The notes under the pieces are model-generated. The model did no database searches and was not told where the DNA came from. It saw only the letters and a program-made list of their open reading frames with translations. A stretch of 64,000 nt of DNA from Paracerasibacillus soli (GTDB lineage Bacteria; Bacillota; Bacilli; Bacillales; Amphibacillaceae): the NCBI RefSeq assembly GCF_034006335.1, contig NZ_JAWDIQ010000001.1. One strand, given 5' to 3'. Shown here in pieces: positions 1 through 8,699 of the stretch. Position 1 is the stretch's first letter. Every line of letters begins with the position of its first letter. A program made the translations under genes and the position numbers.

Positions 1-31
1 CTGAGTATGAAAATGCGAATGGAGGTCGGAA

Positions 32-451
32 TTGAGGAATCGGAGTGCAGTGGTACTTATTAAAAATAATCAAGTTTGTTTAATTAAAAGAGAAAGATAT
101 ATGGCTTCAACTTATTTCGTTTTTCCAGGTGGTGGAATTAAAAAAGGGGAGACACCTAGGGAAGCTGCAAAAAGAGAGGCTTTTGAAGAATTAGGAGTGG
201 CGGTTGAATTGCAGGAATGCTTAGGTATTTGTGAGTTCAACGGCATTCAATACTTTTACTTAGGGCATATAGTTGCTGGAACTTTTGGAACCGGTACAGG
301 TGAAGAATATACGGATGAAAGTAGAAACCGTGGGACGTATTTGCCTATGTGGATAGATATGGATAAAATAACGGATTTGGATGTTAGACCAAAGGAAATG
401 GTTATTAAATTACAAGCATTATTGGCTGATAGAGGGAAGGTCGAAAAATGA
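32..451 (+). CDS. Nudix hydrolase
   Basis: Nudix-family pyrophosphohydrolase of 139 residues, expected to cleave a nucleoside diphosphate linked to some moiety X; the substrate cannot be told from sequence. The Nudix box is complete at about residues 34-56: GGIKKGETPREAAKREAF followed by EELGV, which fits Gx5Ex7REUXEEXGU with the metal-binding glutamates present. The start is TTG at 32, chosen because GGAGG (21-25) lies six bases upstream. The gene overlaps the next one by ATGA, so the two are probably translationally coupled. The family is certain; the substrate is unknown. Confidence 0.9.
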   Translation: MRNRSAVVLIKNNQVCLIKRERYMASTYFVFPGGGIKKGETPREAAKREAFEELGVAVELQECLGICEFNGIQYFYLGHIVAGTFGTGTGEEYTDESRNRGTYLPMWIDMDKITDLDVRPKEMVIKLQALLADRGKVEK

Positions 452-762
452 AGAAAAGGATATTGATTATAGGCATTATACTATTCATAGCCTTTATTAT
501 ACTACCACCTATATTAGCTCCAATCGTACACGACAACCATTCACCAAAATCAGCATTACGTGAAGCTATTTATAAAAATGGACACCCTTATCAAAGTTTT
601 TTTGCGTTGATTTTTAAAGGTGATGTGGATGAAACATATGGTCAAAGATATCATGTTTTTTGGTATGACTTTGATAGCCCAACAGGTGATACCGCAACAA
701 TTTGTTACACGAAAGAATTTGAAAAAGGAAAGTATGATGTTAGTTGTGGTACAGGACCTTGA
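448..762 (+). CDS. Small membrane-anchored hypothetical protein
   Basis: I do not recognise this 104-residue protein. Residues 3-27 form one hydrophobic segment (RILIIGIILFIAFIILPPIL) after two lysines, so it is a membrane anchor or uncleaved signal. A polar domain follows, rich in Tyr, Phe and Asp with two cysteines near the end (TICYT and DVSCG). It begins on the ATGA overlap with the Nudix gene and is therefore likely co-transcribed with it. No catalytic motif is visible. Confidence 0.6.
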   Translation: MKKRILIIGIILFIAFIILPPILAPIVHDNHSPKSALREAIYKNGHPYQSFFALIFKGDVDETYGQRYHVFWYDFDSPTGDTATICYTKEFEKGKYDVSCGTGP

Positions 763-864
763 TGTGTTAATAAAAATGATAATAACTTGTAAATTCCCGT
801 ATAGATGTAGGAGTTAAAAAGAGGTAATAATAAGAATAGGATTCAATTAAGCAGGGGTGGTTAG

Positions 865-1380
865 ATGTTAGGTTTACCAAAAGGTCAAGTATACTTAACC
901 AAATGGACAGAAGAATGGGAAAAGGAATTTATAGATGAAAAAGGTAAAATAGAGAAATTACTTCAACCATACGCTGTGGCCATTCATCATATTGGGAGTA
1001 CATCTGTAAAAGGTCTTTCCGCAAAACCAATTATTGATATTGCAATTGAATTGAACCAATTTAATGAAGGAGAACATTGTGTTATGCCACTTAAGGGGCT
1101 CGGGTATGCCTATAAAGGTACGAACATATTGCCAGACAGGCATTACTTCAGCAAAGGTGAGCCAAGAACCCATCAAATTCATATGTATGAAAGTGGAAAT
1201 AAGTATTTATTGAAGCAATTGCACTTCAGAGATTACTTAAGATTAAATCGTCAGGCAAAAATTGAATATGAACAATTGAAGCAAAGGTTAGCAAAGACAT
1301 ATGCGAATGATAAACATCAGTACGCAGCGGAGAAAACAAACTTTATAACATCTTTGTTAAAAGAAATTCAAAACCTCTAG
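865..1380 (+). CDS. GrpB/UPF0157 family protein
   Basis: A 171-residue member of the GrpB (UPF0157) family, which belongs to the nucleotidyltransferase-fold superfamily. The hallmark is the segment HHIGSTSVKGLSAKPIIDI at about residues 41-59, where GST and the following acidic residue correspond to the nucleotidyltransferase signature. Further conserved stretches are GEPRTHQIHMYE and LHFRDYLRLN. A GGGGTGG ribosome site lies just before the ATG. Biochemical role in bacilli is not established. The gene is intact and stands alone. Confidence 0.88.
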   Translation: MLGLPKGQVYLTKWTEEWEKEFIDEKGKIEKLLQPYAVAIHHIGSTSVKGLSAKPIIDIAIELNQFNEGEHCVMPLKGLGYAYKGTNILPDRHYFSKGEPRTHQIHMYESGNKYLLKQLHFRDYLRLNRQAKIEYEQLKQRLAKTYANDKHQYAAEKTNFITSLLKEIQNL

Positions 1381-1531
1381 TAATTAATTATAATGAAATA
1401 AGATATTTTTTGGAAATACTAAAAGCCAACATTTATTATATAAAGCAACTGTAAGGAACATAAGCGGTCTTTACAAGGGCAATTTTTTCTTTTATGATAG
1501 AAGTGTCAGTAAATATTGGTCGGAAGGGTGA

Positions 1532-1549
1532 ATGCAACAAAATGGATAA
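1532..1549 (+). CDS. Candidate leader peptide MQQNG
   Basis: A five-codon ORF (ATG CAA CAA AAT GGA TAA) preceded by GGAAGGG at 1522-1528. Its stop codon is one base before the first attenuator arm, where a stalled ribosome would cover that arm. The ribosome site is close (three bases), so an alternative start such as GTG at 1529 is possible. Assignment rests only on position and architecture. Confidence 0.4.
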   Translation: MQQNG

Positions 1550-1726
1550 CTAATCCTATTTTATAAACCTAAATTGAAGACGTGTAGTTAAAAACCAAAC
1601 AAATAGTGTACAGGGCTTTATACGAAGCCTTCATTTTGGTGTCTTCAATGATCGTGGCAGAATAGGATTAGATATGAATAGTTGAACCGCTGGGGATTCT
1701 CCCTATTTTTTGGTATCTATTTTTGT

Positions 1727-1758
1727 CTCCTATTCTAAAGGGAATAGGGGCTTTTTTT
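1727..1758 (+). terminator. Intrinsic terminator inside the vga leader
   Basis: CTCCTATTC (1727-1735) pairs with GAATAGGGG (1742-1750) over nine pairs, with a six-base loop, and is followed by seven T at 1752-1758. It lies 36 bases before the ABC-F start codon and so acts as the conditional terminator of the attenuator. Confidence 0.8.
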
Positions 1759-1793
1759 GTCCCTATACAAATGATAAAAATGGAGCTGATATT

Positions 1794-3358
1794 ATGATGT
1801 TATTAGAAGGACAAAATATGAAGCATTATGTAAAGGACCGTTTAATACTGGATATTCATCATTTGCAAATTCAACAACATGATCGGATTGGTCTGGTTGG
1901 ACGTAATGGAAGTGGTAAAACAACATTGCTAAATATACTTGCTTCTAACATACAACCTGACCAAGGGGGAGTTACACGTTATACAACAAGTGCATTTATA
2001 CCACAAATTAAAAGAATGGATACGGAGAAAAGTGGGGAGAGGTGACACAAAAGTATTTGAATGAAGCAATTGTAAAATCACCTGGATTACTTTTAGCTGA
2101 TGAACCGACAACAAATTTGGATACAGAGCGCGTGGAATGGTTGGAAAAGCAATTAACATATTGGCATGGTGCATTTGTCATTGTATCTCATGATCGCGCC
2201 TTTTTAGACGCATTATGTACGAAAATATGGGAATTGAATGAAGGACAACTTAAAGAATATAAGGGGAATTATAGTAATTACAAAATGCAAAAAGAACTTG
2301 AAATGGAACAGCATAAACAGGCCTATGAAACATATATAGAAAAGAAAAAGCAATTAGAAGAAGCGCTACAATTAAGAGAGGAAAAGGCGGCTAGAGCTAC
2401 AAAAAAGCCAAAGAAAGTATCCAAATCCGAGGCAAAAATTACTGGTGCAAAGCCATATTTTGCAAAGAAACAAAAGAAACTTCAAAAGAACGCAAAAGCG
2501 ATAGAACGAAGAATAGATAAGCTTGAAAAAGTTGAACCAGTGAAAGAACTAGCATCGTTGAAAATGAATATACCTCATGTGGATACGATAGGAAATCGAA
2601 TAATGATTCGTGTTGAGGACCTCATAGGGAAAGTTGCCCATCGGTTACTGTGGGAAAATATAAGTTTTTATATACGTGGTGGAGATAAACTTGCGATTAT
2701 CGGTCCTAATGGGTGTGGAAAAACAACACTTGTGAAGAAGATTATCAATGGAGAATTGGGGATTACAATTTCGCCATCTGTAAAAATTGGTTATTTTAGT
2801 CAAAACCTTCATATTTTAGACACGGATAAATCTATAATAGAAAATGTCCAAATGTCATCTAAACAAGATGAGACACTTATTCGTACAGTACTAGCTAGGT
2901 TACACTTTTTTCGTGATGATGTATATAAAGATGTTAAAGTTTTAAGTGGTGGCGAAAGGGTTAAAGTTGCATTAGCAAAAGTATTTTTGAGCGATATTAA
3001 TATGTTAATTTTGGATGAACCAACTAACTTTCTCGATATTGATGCGGCTTATGCATTGGAGTCCCTTTTAAATGAGTATGCGGGAACTGTTATTTTTGTT
3101 TCCCATGATCGTAGATTTATCGAAAATATTGCCACGCGAATCTTATACTTTCGTGAGAAACAAATAAAATTGTTCGAAGGCACTTATAAGCAATATATAC
3201 AACATCTTTCACAAGAAAAGAAAAATACTGTGGAAGACGAATTGTTAATATTGGAAACAAAAATATCGGAAGTTTTGGGCCGTTTAAGTATTGAACCAAC
3301 CGAAGAATTGGAAGCGGAATTTCAACGTTTATTGAAGGAAAAGTCCAAACTAATATAA
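1794..3358 (+). CDS. vga: Vga-type ABC-F ribosomal protection protein (one frameshift)
   Basis: ARE-type ABC-F protein that would bind the ribosomal E site and dislodge pleuromutilin, lincosamide or streptogramin A drugs, as Vga proteins do. Features in order: Walker A GRNGSGKT (about residue 39), signature KSGGEVT, Walker B LLLADEPTTNLD, SHDRAF, a lysine-rich interdomain linker (RATKKPKKVSKSE, GAKPYFAKKQKK), second Walker A GPNGCGKT, signature LSGGERVKVAL, DEPTNFLD, and a C-terminal extension ending LSIEPTEELEAEF. The restored length of 521 residues matches Vga(A). The frame breaks at GGGG 2034-2037, exactly in the first signature; one more G restores KSGGEV. Start ATG 1794 follows GGAG. The upstream leader controls it. 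Confidence 0.85.
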
Positions 3359-3514
3359 ATGGATTATCAAGTTGCTGTTTCGAGTCCGAATAAGTACAAT
3401 AATTTAGGGTGTGGGGAATGGAAAAGAATAGAACAATGTATCATCTTGTCTTATACTTAAGTAGAAAATAATGCTAATTTTAAAATCTTAACGGCAACAT
3501 TGGGAGGACCTAAA

Positions 3515-4340
3515 TTGTATAAATAATCGCAATAGATATTGATGGTACATTACTTAATGATCAGAAGCAAATTACGCAAGAAGTAAAAGATGCGATACAG
3601 GCTGCGAAAAAAAAGGGAGTAAAAATTGTCATTTGTACTGGAAGACCTATCGTTGGTGTCCATGATATTTTAGAACAACTACAGCTACGTGATAAAAATG
3701 ATTATGTCATTACGTTTAATGGTGCACTCGTACAACACACGTATTCAAATGAAGTTATTTCTAAGATTGCACTAACATCTAATGATCTGCAAGACTTGTA
3801 TGAGTTGAGTATGGAGCTAGACGTTCCGATGCATTTCTTTGACTCAGAAAACTTATATACACCAAATAAAGATATTAATAAATATACGGTATATGAAGCG
3901 AGTGCTAATGATATCCCGTTGAAATACCGCATGCTGAATGAAGTGTCAGATTATATACAAATTCCTAAAGTAATGTTTATTGATGAGCCTGAACGGCTTG
4001 ATAAAGTAATAATAGAGATACCAGTAATTCATGGAAAGAAAAGTATACATTTGTAAAGAGTGCACCATTTTTTTTAGAAATTCTTCATCCGAGTGTTAGT
4101 AAAGGAAATGCTGTGAAGCAATTAGCGGAGAAGTTTTCAATAAAAAGAGAAGAGGTTATTTGCATTGGAGACGGTGAAAATGACTTAAGTATGATTGAAT
4201 ATGCAGGTTGTGGTGTTGCGATGGCGAATGCAGAACCAATCGTTAAGGAAGCAGCTACGTTACAAACTTTATCTAATAATGAAAATGGAGTAGCCGTTGC
4301 AATCGAAAAGCTAATTTTGAATGAACAAGTACATGGTTAA
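3515..4340 (+). CDS. Cof-type HAD hydrolase (two frameshifts)
   Basis: HAD superfamily subfamily IIB (Cof/YwtE/YkrA type) sugar-phosphate or FMN phosphatase, about 275 residues when restored. Motif I is IAIDIDGTLL with both catalytic aspartates, motif II is IVICTGRP, motif III lysine lies in HPSVSKGNAV, and motif IV is GDGENDLSMI. TTG 3515 is the start, with GGGAGG at 3502-3507. The first break is at AAA 3521-3523 (one A short of MYKIIAID); the second is near 4028-4031, before KEKYTFVKSAPFF. The physiological substrate is not predictable. Confidence 0.85.
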
Positions 4341-4377
4341 ATAAGAATTGACATAAACTAGAATAAGGAGGCTACAC

Positions 4378-4578
4378 ATGATGTCACATGGTAGTAATCA
4401 TACTAGTTATGTTGATATTGCTGCATTACAGAAAAAGGCAAGGGAATCCGGTTTAACTTATAATGAGGCAATTGCATATATCGCCCAAACTACTGGGGGA
4501 CGAGGTACAAATATATATAGCGATACGGATATAGATGCAGTAAAAAGGAAAAATGAAGGTTATAATAACCAATCATGA
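4378..4578 (+). CDS. Small hypothetical protein
   Basis: An intact 66-residue protein that I do not recognise. It is hydrophilic, opens MMSHGSNHTSY and contains GLTYNEAIAYIAQTTGGRGT. It has a strong AAGGAGG site at 4365-4371 and its own terminator, so it is likely expressed as a single gene. It has no cysteine, membrane segment or catalytic signature. Small orphan genes of this kind in bacilli are often sporulation-linked, but nothing in the sequence proves that. Confidence 0.55.
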   Translation: MMSHGSNHTSYVDIAALQKKARESGLTYNEAIAYIAQTTGGRGTNIYSDTDIDAVKRKNEGYNNQS

Positions 4579-4603
4579 AAAGCGAGGGCGACCTCGCTTT
4601 TTT
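4578..4603 (+). terminator. Intrinsic terminator
   Basis: AAAAGCGAGG (4578-4587) pairs with CCTCGCTTTT (4592-4601) around a four-base loop and runs into six T. It ends the small hypothetical gene. Confidence 0.9.
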
Positions 4604-4838
4604 GATGTCATTTTATTGTAGTATGAACACAGACCTCAAAGCGTGTGCAATCTTCACGTAGTAAGTCGGTATTTTTCTAAATTAATCTGTAAACTGGACT
4701 AAACTACCTATTGCTGGAATTGCCTTTAAAATTCAAATTCCTTAGTGTTATCCTAGTCAAAATTCAATTTCCAAATTTTTTATAGACCATTTTTTTAGAT
4801 TTACCATTATAATGGAAAAGAAAAAAGGGAGGAAAATG

Positions 4839-5933
4839 ATGGACGACTTATTTTTATTATTATTTATTATTTCAAGTATTGGAATCATTTTAGGAGTTAT
4901 TTTTCCAAAACGTTTTGTTTTCTGGAGTAAAAATAAAACAAGGAAAAAAGCATTTAAAGGTTATTTAGCACTTTTAATTGTGTTTTTTATTGGATTTGGT
5001 ATAACGACACCAAATGAGCAGGACAGTTCAACAAAGCCAGATACCGAGGAAACTTCATCTACGGTTAAAAATGTGGAACATCAAGAAGGAAAGACCGAAC
5101 AAAAAGAAAAGCAAAATCATCACGACAATGAAGATAATATAGAGAAGCAAACAGTAACAAAAGCAGACATAGAAAAAGTAGAAAGTACACGTTCACCTAA
5201 AGCTCCAGTAGCAAAGAAGATTGAAAAGGAAAAACCGAAAAAGAAGCAAGTAATTAGTAACGGAAAACGTGTCCCTGTTACATTAGTGAGAACAGTTGAT
5301 GGTGATACAATTAAGGTCCGATATAAAGGGAAGGAAGAGAATGTTCGATATTTATTAATTGATACTCCTGAATCTAAAAAGCCTGGAACATGTGTACAAT
5401 CATTTGCAAATGAAGCATCAGAGCGAAATAAACAACTTGTAAATAGTGGAGAATTAACGCTTGAATTCGAAAAAAGTGAGCGGGATAAATATGGTAGGTT
5501 ATTAGCTTATGTATTTGTAGATGGGAAGTCAGTTCAAGAAATACTACTTAAAGAAGGGTACGCACGCGTGGCATATATTTATGAACCGCCTTATAAATAT
5601 TTAAGCGCGTATCAAAAGGCTGAAAATGTGGCTAAAGATAGTAAAAGAAAAGTATGGTCACAGGTAGGCTTTGCAACAGAGCGTGGATTTAATGGTTGTG
5701 CGGATAGGTCAAGTTCTGCCGCAAAATCAAATACATCTAAAAGTAGTAGTACGACAAAACCGGCAAAACAATCTACACAGAAATCAACAACGACAAGTCA
5801 AAGCGCTAAAGTAGAGATATTTAAAAATTGCACAGAACTACGCAAAAAATATCCAAATGGGGTTCCAAAAGGCCATCCTGCTTATCAACCGAAAATGGAT
5901 CGAGATAAAGATAACTTTGCTTGCGAGGCATAA
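4839..5933 (+). CDS. Membrane-anchored thermonuclease with Excalibur domain
   Basis: Cell-surface nuclease of about 364 residues. Two hydrophobic segments (LFLLLFIISSIGIILGVIF and YLALLIVFFIGFGI) anchor the N-terminus. A charged Lys/Glu linker follows. The staphylococcal nuclease (SNase) domain spans about residues 145-300, with VDGDTIKV, LLIDTPES and SERDKYGRLLAYVF supplying calcium-binding acidic residues and the catalytic Arg/Glu. A Ser/Thr-rich spacer leads to a C-terminal Excalibur domain, NCTELRKKYPNG to DRDKDNFACE, a calcium-binding-like module. ATG 4839 is preferred since GGGAGG (4827-4832) is six bases upstream; an in-frame ATG at 4836 is three away. Intact. It probably degrades external DNA or RNA. 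Confidence 0.9.
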   Translation: MDDLFLLLFIISSIGIILGVIFPKRFVFWSKNKTRKKAFKGYLALLIVFFIGFGITTPNEQDSSTKPDTEETSSTVKNVEHQEGKTEQKEKQNHHDNEDNIEKQTVTKADIEKVESTRSPKAPVAKKIEKEKPKKKQVISNGKRVPVTLVRTVDGDTIKVRYKGKEENVRYLLIDTPESKKPGTCVQSFANEASERNKQLVNSGELTLEFEKSERDKYGRLLAYVFVDGKSVQEILLKEGYARVAYIYEPPYKYLSAYQKAENVAKDSKRKVWSQVGFATERGFNGCADRSSSAAKSNTSKSSSTTKPAKQSTQKSTTTSQSAKVEIFKNCTELRKKYPNGVPKGHPAYQPKMDRDKDNFACEA

Positions 5934-5944
5934 ATAAAATATTT

Positions 5945-5956
5945 GGGTCAGACCCC
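5945..5956. repeat. Dispersed palindrome GGGTCAGACCCC, copy 1
   Basis: Near-perfect palindrome at the truncated edge of the IS1182 stub. It is one of several similar elements in the window (also 35106-35118, 47834-47873 and relatives). Confidence 0.55.
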
Positions 5957-6064
5957 AGGAATACTTTCTACTAAATCATTAATCGCAAAGGCAATGTCAT
6001 TTTCCTTTAATTTAATTTCTAAATCCATAGGTAAAGTCAATTGTTTCATGTTATAATACGACAT
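5948..6064 (-). mobile_element. IS1182-family transposase 5' stub
   Basis: On the minus strand an AGGAGG site leads into a 38-residue ORF, MSYYNMKQLTLPMDLEIK and then KENDIAFAINDLVESIP. This is the typical N-terminus of IS1182-family transposases (LPLDLEIKLQxNDIAF, LVESIP). The rest, more than 400 residues, is missing; reading stops at the palindrome GGGTCAGACCCC. Upstream, AAGGATACC and GGTATCCTT form the usual end hairpin (about 6065-6122). It is a dead remnant. Confidence 0.75.
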
Positions 6065-6157
6065 AAGGATACCTCCTGAAAATTATTGTGTGGTTACTTT
6101 AATTTTATCAGATGGTATCCTTTTTGTTTACTATAATGTCAGAAAACCTCACACAAA

Positions 6158-6207
6158 AATAAGGCTGGTCCTTACCATTAAAAACGTTGGTAAGGACCAG
6201 CCTTATT
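6158..6207. repeat. 20-bp perfect inverted repeat (hairpin)
   Basis: AATAAGGCTGGTCCTTACCA (6158-6177) is exactly complementary to 6188-6207 with a ten-base loop. No long T run follows, so it is either a bidirectional terminator or a mobile hairpin. It sits ten bases before another palindrome, CTGGGGTTTTGTCCCAG (6216-6232). Confidence 0.75.
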
Positions 6208-6215
6208 TAAATTTA

Positions 6216-6240
6216 CTGGGGTTTTGTCCCAGCCTCCAAT
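6216..6240. repeat. Dispersed palindrome with GTCCCAGCCTCCAATG tail, copy 2
   Basis: CTGGGGTTTTGTCCCAG followed by CCTCCAATG. The right side GTCCC(A/G)GCCTCCAATG recurs at 47865-47880, showing that both are copies of one element. Confidence 0.55.
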
Positions 6241-6588
6241 GATGAAAAAGAAATGAATATAAAAAAACTATCTGCGGATGTTGTTTCTGAAATCAAAAAT
6301 AAACTTCATTCATTTGAAAACCACAGCATTCACCAATAAAGTAAGCTCGACTTTTCTTGGGGGGCCCTTCCCCTAATGTTAAGCTGCATCATTTATTTTT
6401 ACTACATTGTTGTATTTCTAAATAAAAAATCGAATAGCTTATCGATTTATAGACAAACCATTCGACACTTTTGTTCTTATAATCTTCTTAGTAAATTTGT
6501 CGTTTTTTATTTTGTATGTTTACGGTGTCAATGTATTAATCCCCATTATTTCACCTTAATCCTGTCATAATCTTACTAAAAAAATAAT

Positions 6589-7032
6589 CTAATATAGGCG
6601 GATTGTATCACTTAATTCCTTATTATTCTTTGTTTCCCATGTTATGGTTATGCTACTTTCTTTCAATAGATCTTGAACTTTCGACAATGATAATTTATTG
6701 GTATGCCCCAGTACCTCACTTCCGTGTTCCATTGTCTCAATTCTTTCAAATTCTATATTGTCTAAATGTTTTTCAATAACAGTAGTTATAGGCTCCTTAA
6801 ACTGAAAATCAATACTATAATTTCTGATTTTCTCAACTGGATACTTATTAATAAATGTCAAGTTTATCAACCAATTGGATGAACTGCCTTCTTCTTTTAT
6901 CAATTCATATTTAATTTCCCAATACTCTCCTTCGACACTATTTTCCCAACTGGTCTCCTTTTTGTAACCAAGACAACCAGCATTCAGAACTAAAATTACC
7001 AATAATACCACTAAAGATAATTTGTTTTTCAT
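6589..7032 (-). CDS. Hypothetical lipoprotein
   Basis: A 147-residue protein with a lipoprotein signal: MKNKLSLVVLLVILVLNAGC, a charged n-region, hydrophobic core and LNAGC lipobox (Asn at -3 is atypical, but Ala-Gly-Cys fits). The mature part is Glu/Lys-rich with predicted beta segments and no motif I know. ATG 7032 was chosen because GGAGG lies 5 bases before it, not the longer frame that starts at 7179. It is divergent from the secreted-protein gene at 7140 and shares a 107-base intergenic region with it. It could be an immunity or partner protein, but that is a guess. Confidence 0.7.
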   Translation of the reverse strand: MKNKLSLVVLLVILVLNAGCLGYKKETSWENSVEGEYWEIKYELIKEEGSSSNWLINLTFINKYPVEKIRNYSIDFQFKEPITTVIEKHLDNIEFERIETMEHGSEVLGHTNKLSLSKVQDLLKESSITITWETKNNKELSDTIRLY

Positions 7033-7139
7033 AAAAAACCTCCAATCAAATTTTTTTGTAGAAAAAGCAGGAATTTTAAATTTACTGTCGAATATTAATA
7101 AAATTGTACTAAAAAAACATTGAAAAGGGGAAAACAATA

Positions 7140-8296
7140 ATGAAGAAAGTTTACTATGCATTAACAGTACTACTAACATCTTTTATTTTAACACCTGAAT
7201 TAGCGTTGGCCAAGTCTGACAATCTAGAGGATTCAAACCCGTCAGTAAATTCTGAGGGTGAATTTACCACCCAATAAGCATCTCCAAAGATGAACTAGAG
7301 CAAATGAGGAAGTATTCAAAGAATGATAAGGTAGAGATAATATTAAACAAAGAGAATACCAGATTAAGGGATTTTGAAAATGCCTTTCAACGATTTAATA
7401 GACTAAATGAAAACAATATATATCCGAACGGATTTGATTATAAAAATGATACTTATGATGTGGATATTTCTGAAAGCGAAGAAGCTAAAGAGAAAAATTT
7501 TAAGTTAGTTGGTATAGAAATCACTGACAAGTATATTACAAGTGATGGGAAAGTATTAACTAACGAGGATGTAGAAATGGCTCAAAAAAAAGGTGAAGTC
7601 ATTGAACTGATAGATCCGGAGCAAGAAGGACTTGGGGAAAATCCTACTCTCGATGATTTACGGAATTATGAGGAAAAGGAAAAGAATAAAATGATGGTCA
7701 CTAGTTCAGGGCGTAAATATCTTAAATCCCCGGCACAAGCGTATAAATATGTTACATCCCAACTTTACGTTTATGAATATGTTAGTGGCAAGAACAAAAG
7801 AAATTACTTTGAAGCTAAATGGAACTTTAAAACCAGTGGACCCGGGAAAGTAGACAACAGTGTTACAAACTCACCAGCGGCTTTATTAGAAAAAAATGAC
7901 ATTGCAGTACTTGCTTGGGCTTATGGACCATCATCAAGGAATAGATCTATAACACTTCGATACTATAGGGGTAATTCAAATAAATATTTATCGGGATCTA
8001 GCGTGAAAGAGCATCCTAGTGCTGATGCAAAATCCGCCGCTTATATATTTAGTGAGGTTCATAAATTCAATAAACAGAGTTATTTCCTCAACCGAATTAC
8101 TTTAACAGCTGAGTCAGGCTCGTGGACTCCAAGTAAATTTGGAGAGGATGGTTCAGTTAGAGCACAATATGCTAACGGAGGAAAATCTACCAAAGTTAAT
8201 GGATTTAGTGTTAGTTCTACTCGTTCGGTTTCTATAAGTTGGTCAACTGTAAAGAATTATGCGTTTACTAACGTCTATACAACAGTTCCTAGATAA
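7140..8296 (+). CDS. Secreted hypothetical protein (one frameshift)
   Basis: Restored length is about 385 residues. A signal peptide is clear: MKKVYYALTVLLTSFILTPE then LALA before KSDN. One missing A at AA 7273-7274 separates the signal from the rest; restoring it gives ISISKDELEQMRKYSKNDK. The middle is acidic (residues about 95-175). The C-terminal 190 residues are rich in Ser, Tyr and aromatic alternation (KNKRNYFEAKWNF, SITLRYYRGNSNKY, NRITLTAESGSW), suggesting a beta-sandwich or binding domain. No cysteines are present. I do not recognise the family. An intrinsic terminator follows directly. Confidence 0.65.
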
Positions 8297-8345
8297 ATCC
8301 ACAAATAGATAATCAGTTAATAAATTTGGTTAATAACCGTTATTA

Positions 8346-8372
8346 GAAGACCTCAGAACGTGAGGTCTTTTC
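8346..8372 (+). terminator. Intrinsic terminator
   Basis: AGACCTCA (8348-8355) pairs with TGAGGTCT (8361-8368), then a T-rich tail. It ends the secreted-protein gene. Confidence 0.85.
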
Positions 8373-8532
8373 TATACATTTCTAATCGTAATAAATTATC
8401 CTTGGTTAATTTTCAATATGTTAAAATACTTGGCAATACCCCTCGTATATTATATTTAGGCATTATTTTTCCGCCTATTGTTTCTCACTGTTTCTAAAAA
8501 TTATTACATCTGTTAGACCGTTACTTTTCACT

Positions 8533-8694
8533 ACAGGCGAGCGCTTTCCGCGGGCATGGATTGAGCCTTTGACGCACAGGACGTGCTAGTGCAGGTGTTG
8601 CGACAGGACGTCGCGAACTTAACCTGCCTCGGAAGAAAACCATTTCCTGTGGGGTCTCAAGACTCATGCTTTTCCCGCAGGAGTCGCCGCCTTT
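8533..8694. repeat. GC-rich structured repeat element
   Basis: A strip of about 160 bases that is much more GC-rich than its surroundings. It opens with AGGCGAGCGCTTTCCGCGGG and closes with CCCGCAGGAGTCGCCGCC, imperfect inverted ends, and contains an inner palindrome GTTGCGACAGGACGTCGCGAAC. The phrase TCTCAAGACTCATGC with CCCGCAGGAGTCGCCGCC is, from memory, a widespread dispersed repeat of Bacillus and Lysinibacillus genomes. It looks MITE-like and carries no gene. Confidence 0.6.
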
Positions 8695-8699
8695 TGTTC

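Larger units (their letters stand above)
1522..1760 (+). promoter_or_regulatory. Ribosome-mediated transcription attenuator of the vga-like gene
   Basis: The leader holds mutually exclusive hairpins. C1550-T1560 (CTAATCCTATT) is a perfect complement of A1661-G1671 (AATAGGATTAG), extended by a second perfect pairing of 1573-1581 (ATTGAAGAC) with 1641-1649. The region 1660-1667 (GAATAGGA) can instead pair with 1728-1735 (TCCTATTC), which is the left arm of the intrinsic terminator. A short ORF ends at 1549, directly before the first arm. A ribosome stalled there would free 1660-1667 to break the terminator. This is the logic known for vmlR and lmo0919 leaders; its use here is inferred. Confidence 0.7.
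5934..6588. other. Gene-free accessory strip with insertion-element debris
   Basis: This stretch of 655 bases carries the IS1182 stub, two copies of the GTC/GAC-type palindrome, a 20-bp perfect hairpin and a short reading fragment (about 6237-6339, NDEKEMNIKKLSADVVSE) that could be the tail of a lost gene. At about 6350-6375 there is an odd GC-rich patch (TTGGGGGGCCCTTCCCC). The rest is AT-rich with no supported gene. Confidence 0.6.

Noticed and set aside
1681..1700. T-box-like sequence GAACCGCTGGGG in the vga leader
   Set aside because: It only loosely resembles the T-box core, lacks the specifier architecture, and the three-arm attenuator explains the leader better.
2034..2037. Phase variation at the G run in the vga-like gene
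   Set aside because: The run is only four bases, and the same kind of one-base loss occurs all over the window, so an error is the simpler reading.
6376..6570. 64-codon plus-strand ORF
   Set aside because: No ribosome site, no sensible composition, and it lies in AT-rich intergenic DNA next to debris.
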